Positions 24,787 to 32,210 of a stretch of DNA of 32,210 nt are shown here, one piece after another. Location: NCBI GenBank assembly GCA_028282905.1, contig JANQGW010000115.1, forward strand, positions 1-32,210, written 5' to 3'. The translations under genes were made by a program, and so were the position numbers. Positions within the stretch are counted from its first letter, which is position 1, and each line of letters starts with the position of its first letter. This DNA is from Sedimentisphaerales bacterium. Its GTDB lineage: Bacteria > Planctomycetota > Phycisphaerae > Sedimentisphaerales > Anaerohalosphaeraceae. The notes under the pieces were generated by a model, which was given only the letters and a program-made list of their open reading frames with translations, was not told the origin of the DNA and searched no databases.

Positions 24787-25910
24787 ATCATTTGAGTCAT
24801 GAAGAACAAGAGCAAATTCTGGACTTTTATTTTCGCTGCGGCGAAGACAGAGACATCAATGGCGGACGCGATTTAATCGCTTCCAATCCTGAAGCCGCCA
24901 GGCTGTATGCAAACCTTGAAGAAACCCTGACAGATCTGGATCACATTAAGTACGAACCTTGTCCTGATAATCTAGTGGACCTGACAATCGCGCGTCTGAA
25001 GTTGGCTGCCTCTGTCAAAAAGAAGCCCGATGACTCAAACGCCGGCTCACAACTGCATCAGCTTCTCGAAAAAGAACAGCAAGCCCTTCCCGAAACACCC
25101 GCCAAACCCTATTACCAGCCTCAAGACTCGGACCCGACGCTTAAGTTCAACCCACACCATCGTATGGGCGAATTGCTGGCGGCCGCAGCATCCATTATGG
25201 TCATCTTCAGTCTCTTAATTCCCGTCGGAGGAGCCATGCGCAACGCCGGCAGAAAGATCACCTGCCAAAATAATCTCAGCCAGGTCGGCGCGGCTTTTTC
25301 AACCTTTGCCAATGACCACGCGGATCAAATTGCCACCGCACGCGTTCAAGCCGGAAATCCCTGGTGGAAAATCGGCGACCAAAGCACCGAAGCACGCTCC
25401 AACACCCGCCATCCCTGGCAACTGATCAAAGAAGGCTATGTTACTGGCAGAGAGTTTATCTGCAAAGGCAACTCCGGCGCCAATCCCATCGACTGCGACG
25501 AAGGCCAAATGAATTCACTCTATGACTTCCCCTGCCGCACCAATGTCAGCTACAGCTTCATGCTGTTCTGCGACGAAAATGCCGACGCCCTCCAAAAACG
25601 CCGAAAGATTATCGCCAGCGATTTAAACCCCCACTTCCGAAAAATCAGCCCCTGCCAAAACAGTTGTCAGCCGCAAGATGAATTCGAAAAAGTCCTGATC
25701 GATGACCAGCTCCGGCAAATCATGAGCGCCAATCACCGCGGCAAAGGCCAGAATGTCCTCTACTGCGACGGCAGCGTCAACTGGCTAACCGTCCGCATCG
25801 TTGCCCATAACAGCACTAAGGACGACGACATCTTCACCATACAGGGCATCAGCGAATATAAAGGCTGTGAAATGCCCACCAACGAAAACGACATCTTCCT
25901 CGCCCCCTAA
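24783..25910 (+). CDS. Membrane protein: anti-sigma-like N-terminus with pseudopilin-like ectodomain
   Basis: A protein of 375 residues. The N-terminal 85 residues are acidic and helical (SHEEQEQILDFYFRCGED), as in anti-sigma domains, but without the zinc His-Cys motif. A membrane helix (AAAASIMVIFSLLIPVGGA) lies at about 137-156. The rest resembles the globular part of DUF1559-like pseudopilins: RKITCQNNLSQVGAAFSTFA, then NHRGKGQNVLYCDGSVNW, an H-x9-DG type ending. It lacks a prepilin cleavage site, so it is anchored rather than processed. The 4-base overlap with the sigma gene suggests that it holds the sigma factor at the membrane. Six or more Cys in the ectodomain could form disulfides. 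Planctomycete sigma factors coupled to such proteins are known to me only in general terms; the role is inferred. Confidence 0.75.
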   Translation: MNHLSHEEQEQILDFYFRCGEDRDINGGRDLIASNPEAARLYANLEETLTDLDHIKYEPCPDNLVDLTIARLKLAASVKKKPDDSNAGSQLHQLLEKEQQALPETPAKPYYQPQDSDPTLKFNPHHRMGELLAAAASIMVIFSLLIPVGGAMRNAGRKITCQNNLSQVGAAFSTFANDHADQIATARVQAGNPWWKIGDQSTEARSNTRHPWQLIKEGYVTGREFICKGNSGANPIDCDEGQMNSLYDFPCRTNVSYSFMLFCDENADALQKRRKIIASDLNPHFRKISPCQNSCQPQDEFEKVLIDDQLRQIMSANHRGKGQNVLYCDGSVNWLTVRIVAHNSTKDDDIFTIQGISEYKGCEMPTNENDIFLAP

Positions 25911-25922
25911 ACTTACCCCCCA

Positions 25923-27602
25923 TCATTCAACATCAAACACATAATCGCTTTCACTGAATTTGGAAACTTCAATCGCAATACCGTCGCTATTTTGCCCGAT
26001 ATAAGAAACTTCAAAACCAAGCTCCGCTTCCCATGAACCGGACGTTAAATACTGAGCTCCCGCAAGCCCCGTTGCACTGGCCGGCAGATACGCCTCTAAA
26101 ACTTCCTCTTCATCAACGGAGTCTAAATCAAAGCAAATAGCCTGAGCCGCCGCATCGGTGCAAGGCTGCCACGTAAACGTAATCGGCGAAGCTAACGTAG
26201 CCCCATGTGAAAAACTCGTAAAAATCGGTTCCTGCACAGGCTGGATAATCGCATCAGATGTCCCCGGCACACCAAACCAGACTGTCGTTTGATCTGTCCG
26301 CCCATTCTTATAATAAACCGTCACCAGATAGTTCCCGTCACCATATAACTCAAGACCGCTCCGTTGCCAATAGCTGGCTTCATAATACCATTCATAAACT
26401 CCCGGCCTCTCATCATCCGCTTCCACACCTGTATCAACCCATCCATTCGGCACGGACCCGCCCGCCGATTCAGAAATCTCAAAAGTATTGCCGACAGGCG
26501 TCAAAAATTCTACACGATCCACCGTGTCATCTGCATAGACATACAGTTCAAACTCATAACTGACAGAAGAATTGTCCGGGTAGTCATAATCGTAGCCATT
26601 AACAATCTCAATCTCAGCCACATGGTCCCCAATCCGGCTGTCAGAGATAAACAGCCAGCTTTCCAGCAGTTGCGCTAAATCAGTTAGATCAACGTCGCCA
26701 TAATTATCCAGATTATAACCATCGCAATTGTTATTGACTTCCGGATCACAGTCATCTCGTTGCCAGACCGATGCCAAACCGGCCACATCTCGCATGTCAA
26801 TCGTCGTATGTGACGACACCGACCACCACTGGTTAATATTACTGGTCTTCAGAATCACCATTGGAATGCCGTCGCCATTATCTGGCACAAAATAGTAATG
26901 CTCAAAAGAAATTTCACTATCATAGAAACCGCCTGCAAGCTCAACCGGCGGCGTCGAAGTATCCACCACCGTCAATTCATATTCATAATCGATTCCGCGA
27001 TAATCATCCTCAAAGTCAACATCAATACGATTAACCGCCGGGTCTGTACAGAGTTCCCACAACATTCTAAAATCGGAACTAAACGGCACCATCGTCGAAT
27101 GAACCGGATAAGTAACTTCCGGCTTCTGCGTCGGCTGCGGCAACGGGTCATTCGTTCCGGGAATCAAAAACGGGATCGATGTCTGGTAATACTGTGTCGC
27201 CGAGTAATAACAGCGTATCTGGTAAATACCATCATCAAAGGCTGCAACGCCGGCTTCCTGTCTTGCCTTGATTTCCCACTCCCAGGAAGATTCGCCGGCC
27301 TCGATTTCCTGTTCCGTTATAATTTCATAACCGCCCAACTCGTCAATATAATCAGAAGTCTCCCCCTGCGGTATCTCGTAAACTGCACCGCCGGGTGTTA
27401 CAAACTCAACCTTTACAATACTGGTATCTGTTACGACCTCTAAAGTGAACTCATACCGTTTCGAAGACGGATACCAAGGATGGTTATAGTCCGGCCCCTT
27501 GCTGATCTCAAGAAAATGAACATGATCAGACACCGCCCCCTGCGCAACACTCCCGCCAACAACCAACAGTACAGACACAACCATCAAAAACAAATTCCTC
27601 AT
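25923..27602 (-). CDS. Secreted protein with two repeated beta domains and a dockerin-like segment
   Basis: 559 residues with a Sec signal peptide (1-22, MRNLFLMVVSVLLVVGGSVAQGA). Two homologous modules begin SDHVHFLEISKGPDYNHPWY and GDHVAEIEIVNGYDYDYPD; each goes on with a YEF(T/E)LEV/YV strand and VEF(V/L)TP(G/V)G. Between them, at about 274-318, is a dockerin-like segment (NNCDGYNLDNYGDVDLTDLAQLLESW) with calcium-loop style Asp/Asn spacing. It is probably exported and possibly bound to the cell surface or a complex. The start has AAGGAAGG upstream. It is convergent with the preceding gene, only 12 bases apart, and has an equally oriented dockerin gene upstream. The function is unknown. Confidence 0.75.
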   Translation of the reverse strand: MRNLFLMVVSVLLVVGGSVAQGAVSDHVHFLEISKGPDYNHPWYPSSKRYEFTLEVVTDTSIVKVEFVTPGGAVYEIPQGETSDYIDELGGYEIITEQEIEAGESSWEWEIKARQEAGVAAFDDGIYQIRCYYSATQYYQTSIPFLIPGTNDPLPQPTQKPEVTYPVHSTMVPFSSDFRMLWELCTDPAVNRIDVDFEDDYRGIDYEYELTVVDTSTPPVELAGGFYDSEISFEHYYFVPDNGDGIPMVILKTSNINQWWSVSSHTTIDMRDVAGLASVWQRDDCDPEVNNNCDGYNLDNYGDVDLTDLAQLLESWLFISDSRIGDHVAEIEIVNGYDYDYPDNSSVSYEFELYVYADDTVDRVEFLTPVGNTFEISESAGGSVPNGWVDTGVEADDERPGVYEWYYEASYWQRSGLELYGDGNYLVTVYYKNGRTDQTTVWFGVPGTSDAIIQPVQEPIFTSFSHGATLASPITFTWQPCTDAAAQAICFDLDSVDEEEVLEAYLPASATGLAGAQYLTSGSWEAELGFEVSYIGQNSDGIAIEVSKFSESDYVFDVE

Positions 27603-27726
27603 AACACCTTCCTTTAAAAATATGTTACACGGATTATTGATTCAACCGCAAAAAACACCACTTCCACTGTACTCACAGACTTCTTCAAGCTCACATGGAA
27701 AACAAACGGCAATTTCAAAACCGTAT

Positions 27727-29127
27727 TCACTCGCTCTCAACAGCTCCAACTTCAAACCAGAAAGCCTTCATTAGCCAAAATTCAGCCAGCGTGATCAAAT
27801 CGTTAGTATCGACATGATTATTCCGGCTGAAGTCCGCAGGAAGATTGCCCGTTGCTGTCCAATCGGAAGCAAATATTGAAAAATCCTCAATAGAAACAAA
27901 CCCGTCACCGGACAGATCAGCGCCTTCCTGCCTTGAAAATACAGTCAGGTTAAAATTAACCGTTTGTGTGTCGTTTGATGAAATGGTTATATCCTGAACA
28001 GCTTTGTGGTAGCGGCGATGCACTGCCATCAGTTGATAATTACCTGGAGAAAGCCCCGGCATCTCATATCGACCGTACCCGTCACTCGTCACTCCATAAA
28101 CCAAATATCCTGAAGAATCCAGCAAGCAAAGGTCTGCACAAACCAAAGGTTGATGATTCGCACCCATTACTTTCCCTGATATTATCGCATTATCGAAATC
28201 AATTTGAATTGAAACTGAGTCTCCGGCGCTAACGCCGAGTGCTTTACCAAGAACTTTTTCGCCGCCAATGATCTCTTCATTATCTTCATAGGTATCAATA
28301 ACATATAAATCATAACTGCCCGGCGGCAGCGAAGAAATATCTAACATGGTATTTAACTCAATCTCATAATCAGTCAGAATATTTACACGATAAAACTCAT
28401 CAGTATCAAGATTGAAGTTGAATCCCGCCTCGGCAACCATCAAACTATATTCGCCGACTGGCGTATAGTGATTCGGATTGGTGACAGATACAGAAATAGT
28501 ACCCCCTTCTGAACTCCGGTAAACGATCGCATCAGGCCCGGAAATATGTGTTCCGATATCACTTTCATCAACAGTGAAAAGTTGGCCGGTCGAAACAAAG
28601 GGTTCTTCAGAACTGAGTTCTTCAACCATCAGTGAATACTTGCCCGGCGGCAATTTAAATTCGTACTTGCCATTAGCATCCGTTCTGACAAAGATTTCAT
28701 AGATATGATGATCAATATAACATTCAGCATTGGCAGCCGGAATACCGTCCGCATAGCGAATGTAGCCGGTCACAGTCGCGGTTTGGTTAGTCAGAGAAAT
28801 GTATCGGTTTTCAAAATCTTTCCACGGCTCAATAAATATTTCTATCTCGTCAAGCGAAACATAACCCGCTGAAGAAAAAGCCATTGAACTGGAACCAACC
28901 GCTATCTCAAAAATACCTTCCGGCACATCCGAAAAAATAAACTCCCCATTGTGATCAGAGACAACCCAGTCCTCATATGTCTCACGACATAATTCAATGA
29001 AAACACTTGAAATAGGATCCCCCGTTAGTTCATCAATGACAATGCCGCTGACAGTAGCCCCCATCACACCACTTGCCGTCAATGCTGTTAGCAGTACCAA
29101 CACAACCTTCACAAACGAATTCCTCAT
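27727..29127 (-). CDS. Secreted carboxypeptidase-regulatory-like domain protein with C-terminal dockerin
   Basis: 466 residues. The N-terminus MRNSFVKVVLVLLTALTASG is a signal peptide and nearly repeats the style of the neighbouring gene, so I use ATG 29127 with AAAGGGA upstream and not the longer frame to 29274. Three or more CarboxypepD-regulatory-like beta domains are visible (ATVSGIVIDELTGDPISSVF; ATVTGYIRYADGIPAANAEC; AIISGKVMGANHQPLVCADL), each followed by G.YEF/G.YEM strands. The C-terminus (about 400-450) is a two-loop dockerin type I: DLSGDGFVSIEDFSIFASDW and DFSRNNHVDTNDLITLAEFW. It is likely an extracellular protein of a glycan- or surface-related complex. A cohesin partner is not in the window. 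Confidence 0.8.
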   Translation of the reverse strand: MRNSFVKVVLVLLTALTASGVMGATVSGIVIDELTGDPISSVFIELCRETYEDWVVSDHNGEFIFSDVPEGIFEIAVGSSSMAFSSAGYVSLDEIEIFIEPWKDFENRYISLTNQTATVTGYIRYADGIPAANAECYIDHHIYEIFVRTDANGKYEFKLPPGKYSLMVEELSSEEPFVSTGQLFTVDESDIGTHISGPDAIVYRSSEGGTISVSVTNPNHYTPVGEYSLMVAEAGFNFNLDTDEFYRVNILTDYEIELNTMLDISSLPPGSYDLYVIDTYEDNEEIIGGEKVLGKALGVSAGDSVSIQIDFDNAIISGKVMGANHQPLVCADLCLLDSSGYLVYGVTSDGYGRYEMPGLSPGNYQLMAVHRRYHKAVQDITISSNDTQTVNFNLTVFSRQEGADLSGDGFVSIEDFSIFASDWTATGNLPADFSRNNHVDTNDLITLAEFWLMKAFWFEVGAVESE

Positions 29128-29454
29128 AACATTCCCTTTCGAAACGCACAGATGATTCATAAAATTGGGACATTGGAAGAAGGCAGGACATGGAAGTGAA
29201 TACGAACGCGACTCCTTCGCGAAGACCATGTGTTTCGCCTTATCACCACCCGACTGCTGACACATCATCAGCATTCTGGAGTGACTATAGCATAAAAAAG
29301 ATGTTACAGCAAGAGTTTCTTCTAAAAATACATAAAAAACAGCTTTTTATAGGAGCTACTCCCCAACTTCACCTTTACTCCATTTCTCTATGCCTCTGCC
29401 TGCCGGGCCAAAGCTAAAAGAGTGAAGATCGGGGACAATAAAACGTTATTTTAA
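29128..29454. other. Intergenic stretch between the dockerin gene and the fumarase alpha gene
   Basis: About 330 bases with no ORF that has a convincing start or family match. It should contain the promoter of the minus-strand dockerin gene and the end of the fumarase transcript. I see no clear terminator or repeat. Confidence 0.4.
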
Positions 29455-30318
29455 CTATAAAATCGCAGTTTTATGCCGGTGGCTGTGGCATTCGATGTTA
29501 ACCGCCACCGGCAGCGAAGCAATATGGCACGGCGCCGTCTCAATACACACCTTCAGCGCCGTCGCATCGCCGCCAAGGCCCTGTGGCCCTAATCCCGTCG
29601 CGTTGATCGCCGCCAGTAGCTCCCGCTCCATCTGTGCATAATATGGCTCGGGATGCGATTGCCCCATTTCCCGCAGCAGCGACCGCTTGCTCAGCAGACA
29701 CGACACCTCAAAATCGCCGCCAAGCCCGACCCCCACCACAAACGGCGGACACGCATTGGCCCCCGCCTGCCGAACCACCTCAACAATCCAGTCGGCCACC
29801 GCCTCTTTCGGCTCGGTCGGGTTAAACATCTTGAACTGGCTCTTATTCTCACAGCCGCCGCCCTTGGTCATCAGCGAAATCTTAATCTCAGACCCCGGCA
29901 CGATCGAATGATGAATAATCGCCGGCGTATTGGTTTGCGTATTGGCCCGTTCGCCCAACGGCTCGGCCACCACACTCTTTCGCAGCAGTCCCTTCTCATA
30001 CCCGGCCGCCACCCCGTCCTGAATCGCATCACAAATCGTCGCCGCCGGCTTCTCCGGTGACGGCGCCACAAATGTGCTGGCCCCCTGCTCCAGAAAGACC
30101 ACAGCCAAACCCGTATCCTGGCACAGCGGAATCCGCTCGGTCTTTGCAACCCGCGCATTCTCGATCAGCTTGCCCAAAATCCGCTTCGCCCGCGGATTCG
30201 TTTCAGCATGCTCAGCATCATACAATGCCTCCAGCACATCAGTCGGCAATTCATAACCGCACTCAATACAAAGCCGCTCAACCGCCTCAACCACCTGAAT
30301 ATACTGCAAAGTCCGCAT
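29455..30318 (-). CDS. Class I (Fe-S) fumarate hydratase, alpha subunit
   Basis: A 287-residue subunit of the heterodimeric Fe-S hydro-lyase that interconverts fumarate and malate (or a tartrate dehydratase). Cluster ligands are probably Cys66 (PLCQDTG), Cys190 (NACPPFVVG) and Cys277 (NIECHSHRH). GGGCENKS (153-160) is the conserved glycine loop. The length is that of a stand-alone alpha subunit, not the fused FumA/FumB enzyme of about 550 residues. AGGAAG before ATG 30318 supports the start. No beta-subunit gene lies on either side within the window, which is unusual since the two are often adjacent. Fumarase is more likely than tartrate dehydratase, but the sequence alone does not decide. 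Confidence 0.85.
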   Translation of the reverse strand: MRTLQYIQVVEAVERLCIECGYELPTDVLEALYDAEHAETNPRAKRILGKLIENARVAKTERIPLCQDTGLAVVFLEQGASTFVAPSPEKPAATICDAIQDGVAAGYEKGLLRKSVVAEPLGERANTQTNTPAIIHHSIVPGSEIKISLMTKGGGCENKSQFKMFNPTEPKEAVADWIVEVVRQAGANACPPFVVGVGLGGDFEVSCLLSKRSLLREMGQSHPEPYYAQMERELLAAINATGLGPQGLGGDATALKVCIETAPCHIASLPVAVNIECHSHRHKTAIL

Positions 30319-30356
30319 GATAAGCTTCCTGTGAAACCCTCAAATATCGCATTCAA

Positions 30357-30440
30357 CTTGCCATTCCAAATACGACTTGTCATTCGGAATACGTCTTGTC
30401 ATTCCGAGCAACAATTGTCATGCCGGACTTGATCCGGCAT
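30357..30440 (+). repeat. Tandem 19-nt repeats ending in a REP-like palindrome
   Basis: Three imperfect 19-nt units start at 30357, 30376 and 30395, each beginning CTTGYCATTC. A fourth (30414) runs into ATGCCGGA-CTTGA-TCCGGCAT, a strong hairpin at 30420-30440. The TGCCGGACTTGATCCGGCA form resembles REP-like palindromes scattered in many bacterial genomes. It lies between the fumarase gene and the propeller gene and could act as a transcript terminator or repeat-element remnant. Confidence 0.6.
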
Positions 30441-30506
30441 CCAGCATTTAAACAGCATCGCCAAAGGCGATTCCATAATTCATAATTAATAATTCAACAT
30501 TCAAAA

Positions 30507-32210
30507 TTACTTCACCGTCACTTCAAACGTCTGATAACGCGTATTGCCCAGGTCATCACTGACCGCAATCGCGATCACATGCTCACCGACCGCCAAGTCC
30601 TCAATCACAACCGTAAACTGCTCACTCCGCGTATCAGACACCATATCGTCCGGCAGCAGCGTCACCCATTTCTCATTGCTGTCAACCGTATAGCGCACTT
30701 TACCGATCACAGTAAACACGTCATCGGCCGAAAAGGTCAGCGTCGCCGTATCGCCGTCAACGGTCACTTTCGCCGATGCAATGGCCGGTGCCGTATTGTC
30801 AATCACAAACGGATCACTGATGCGCGACCCCGTCAGAGCTGTCGCGGTCGAATTGCTCTTATGGTCACTGACGCTGACACGGATTTCATACCGCCCATCT
30901 TCCAGCGTCCGGCCGTCCCATTCAAACCGCGTCTTGTCCAACTCATCCTTCAGCGGAATCCAGACCGTTCGTCCCAGTTTGCGAATTGCCAGCGTAAACT
31001 CCAGTTCATCCTTGTTATCATCCGACGCAGAAAAACCAACTTCCTGCACAAACGGTTTCTTCGGATCACCACTGCGACGAGCCTTGACCGATTTAATCCG
31101 CGGCGCCAGGTTCGGCACCATCGACGCAGCCGCCACTTCCCGAATCTCCGGAGTAATCGACGCATCCGCACTGGTCAGCGTCAAACGATACTGACAAAAC
31201 CGCCCCAGCGGGCAATTCAAATCCGTCGCTTCCGTCACCGGAACATCTTCGGTCCATTCCGAAAACGTCGGGTCGTCCGACTCACGAACATTACCGCTGC
31301 GCGACGCCATCAGCACCTGACAGCCGTCTGGGATCGCCGCCTCAAGCTGCAGCTTACCCCAGCGAGCCGGTTGCCCCGCGTCGATCAGATCCGACAGGAA
31401 AACACCTCGCGATACAAATCCCTTTTCCATCGCCATCAAACGCGCGGGATTAGAAAGCCCTAAGTACACCGTCTCGCCCACACTCAGCAGCGACGTGATC
31501 TGCGACGACGTGTCATCGTCATAAAACACCGCCCGTTCCTCGGTCGCGGCATCCACCGTAAACAACTGTCCATCGTTGCCCGTCCCCAGCCACAGCTTGC
31601 CGTCAAACTCAATCAACGAATAAAACACTGCCACTTCCGAAAACACATCCGTCACAAACCCGTCAGGCGTAATCTTATAGATATGCCCCGCGGCCTTCGC
31701 AGCCGGCGGCTGAGGTGCCTGCTGGGCGGGCTTGGCCGGCGGTTTCTTTTTCGAAGCATTTTCATTCGCCGTATTCAATGAAGCCTTTGTCTCCGAAGTT
31801 CCCTTTGCTTCATCCGTATCCGGCCGTCCAGGCGCATCCTTCATCGATACCCCCTTGACTTTCAGTTGAGCCGCAGCAGCTGCCGCACTGGTGGCCGCCG
31901 CATACACATTACCTTCATCATCCATCAACAGCGATGCGATTTCATTCTGGTCTGAATCATACAGAACCGTTGCCCGCTTGGAAACCGGGTCAATTTTATA
32001 CACCAGCCCACGCTCGTCACCGCCGGCATATACGATTCCATCTCGAACGATCAGCGACAGAATATTCTTATCTTTTGCGTCATAAATCACTTCCGGATTC
32101 TTACAGAACGCATCCAGACGATACACCAAACCTTCCGGCCCGGTTCCCAGGTACACATTATTATCCGCATCCAGTGCAATCGCAAAAATATACTGCACTT
32201 TCTCATCTTC
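30507..32210 (-). CDS. Beta-propeller-like protein with Ig/FN3-like C-terminus (5' end outside window)
   Basis: The reading frame is open to the right edge, so the true start is outside; the GTG at 32198 is not reliable. The visible part first shows propeller-like repeats (DNNVYLGTGPEGLVYRLD, DGIVYAGGDERGLVYKID, DDEGNVYAAAT), then an Ala/Lys/Pro-rich insertion (KKKPPAKPAQQAPQPPAAK), then further blades (GKLWLGTGNDGQLFTVD). The C-terminal 250 residues have FN3/Ig-like strands (VGFSASDDNKDELEF, ATLTFSADDVFTVIGKVRY). Proteins like this are extracytoplasmic. I do not know its function. It is in the same orientation as the fumarase gene but separated by the repeat cluster. Confidence 0.75.
   Translation of the reverse strand, partial: EDEKVQYIFAIALDADNNVYLGTGPEGLVYRLDAFCKNPEVIYDAKDKNILSLIVRDGIVYAGGDERGLVYKIDPVSKRATVLYDSDQNEIASLLMDDEGNVYAAATSAAAAAAQLKVKGVSMKDAPGRPDTDEAKGTSETKASLNTANENASKKKPPAKPAQQAPQPPAAKAAGHIYKITPDGFVTDVFSEVAVFYSLIEFDGKLWLGTGNDGQLFTVDAATEERAVFYDDDTSSQITSLLSVGETVYLGLSNPARLMAMEKGFVSRGVFLSDLIDAGQPARWGKLQLEAAIPDGCQVLMASRSGNVRESDDPTFSEWTEDVPVTEATDLNCPLGRFCQYRLTLTSADASITPEIREVAAASMVPNLAPRIKSVKARRSGDPKKPFVQEVGFSASDDNKDELEFTLAIRKLGRTVWIPLKDELDKTRFEWDGRTLEDGRYEIRVSVSDHKSNSTATALTGSRISDPFVIDNTAPAIASAKVTVDGDTATLTFSADDVFTVIGKVRYTVDSNEKWVTLLPDDMVSDTRSEQFTVVIEDLAVGEHVIAIAVSDDLGNTRYQTFEVTVK

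Noticed and set aside
26258..27443. Plus-strand ORFs opposite the secreted dockerin gene
   Set aside because: Shadows of the minus-strand gene, which has a signal peptide, a ribosome-binding site and repeated domains.
29128..29274. Longer N-terminus of the dockerin protein
   Set aside because: It would bury the signal peptide behind 49 residues; ATG 29127 has a good ribosome-binding site.
29653..30320. Long plus-strand ORFs opposite the fumarase gene
   Set aside because: Pro/Arg/His-rich antisense frames of a GC-rich gene; no start signals and no family match.

Overview
The window reads as part of a planctomycete chromosome, probably of the Phycisphaerae/Sedimentisphaera type. The evidence is indirect. 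There are secreted proteins with dockerin-like DxNxDG segments, prepilins with the C-terminal H-x9-DG motif typical of planctomycete DUF1559-like pseudopilins, a giant secreted RHS protein, and an ECF sigma factor coupled to a membrane protein with a pilin-like ectodomain. No rRNA or marker gene fixes the taxon.

Layout. (1) Positions 1-1729 are the integrase end of one integrative element (element A): a Xis-like HTH gene, a mini-ORF, a tyrosine integrase, and a partial tRNA-Phe. (2) Positions 1680-23923 are a complete second element (element B) of about 22.2 kb, bounded by a 50-bp exact direct repeat. The right copy is the 3' two-thirds of an intact tRNA-Phe(GAA) gene at 23876-23948; the left copy is a truncated tRNA. 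Two elements therefore appear to sit in tandem in one tRNA-Phe, each with its own xis/int pair and its own type of repeated integrase arm site (CTGACGCAAA for A, CTGTTGCAAA for B). (3) From 23949 to the right edge is the chromosomal flank: tRNA promoter, ECF sigma/anti-sigma-like pair, two secreted dockerin-type proteins, a class I fumarase alpha subunit and a beta-propeller-like protein cut by the window edge.

Element B cargo, left to right. A four-gene operon on the minus strand, with start-stop overlaps throughout, encodes a C5-cytosine DNA methyltransferase, a protein with two GHKL ATPase modules (a MORC/Hsp90-like N-terminus and a histidine-kinase-like C-terminus), a receiver-domain protein, and an HhH-GPD Fe-S glycosylase whose active-site pattern (Tyr, Asp) matches thymine/G mismatch glycosylases rather than MutY or Nth. 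No restriction nuclease is visible. It looks like a methylation-linked defence or epigenetic system with its own repair enzyme for deaminated 5-methylcytosine, and it is the strongest candidate here for an under-described system. Next come a decayed prepilin, an intact prepilin, a small membrane protein, an immunity-like protein and a 2649-residue secreted RHS protein with an HNH nuclease C-terminus. A gene-free region follows, whose plus strand can form crossing stems (candidate structured RNA, 17263-17616). The replication side of the element has two unrecognised genes, a stretch of GTGGGGAT palindromes, a small ORF, a CHC2-TOPRIM-DUF3987 primase/helicase-like protein, a long hairpin, then xis, a mini-ORF and int.

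There are no phage structural or conjugation genes, so element B looks like an integrative genomic island or mobilisable/satellite-type element with its own primase, an RHS toxin/immunity pair and a DNA-modification system.
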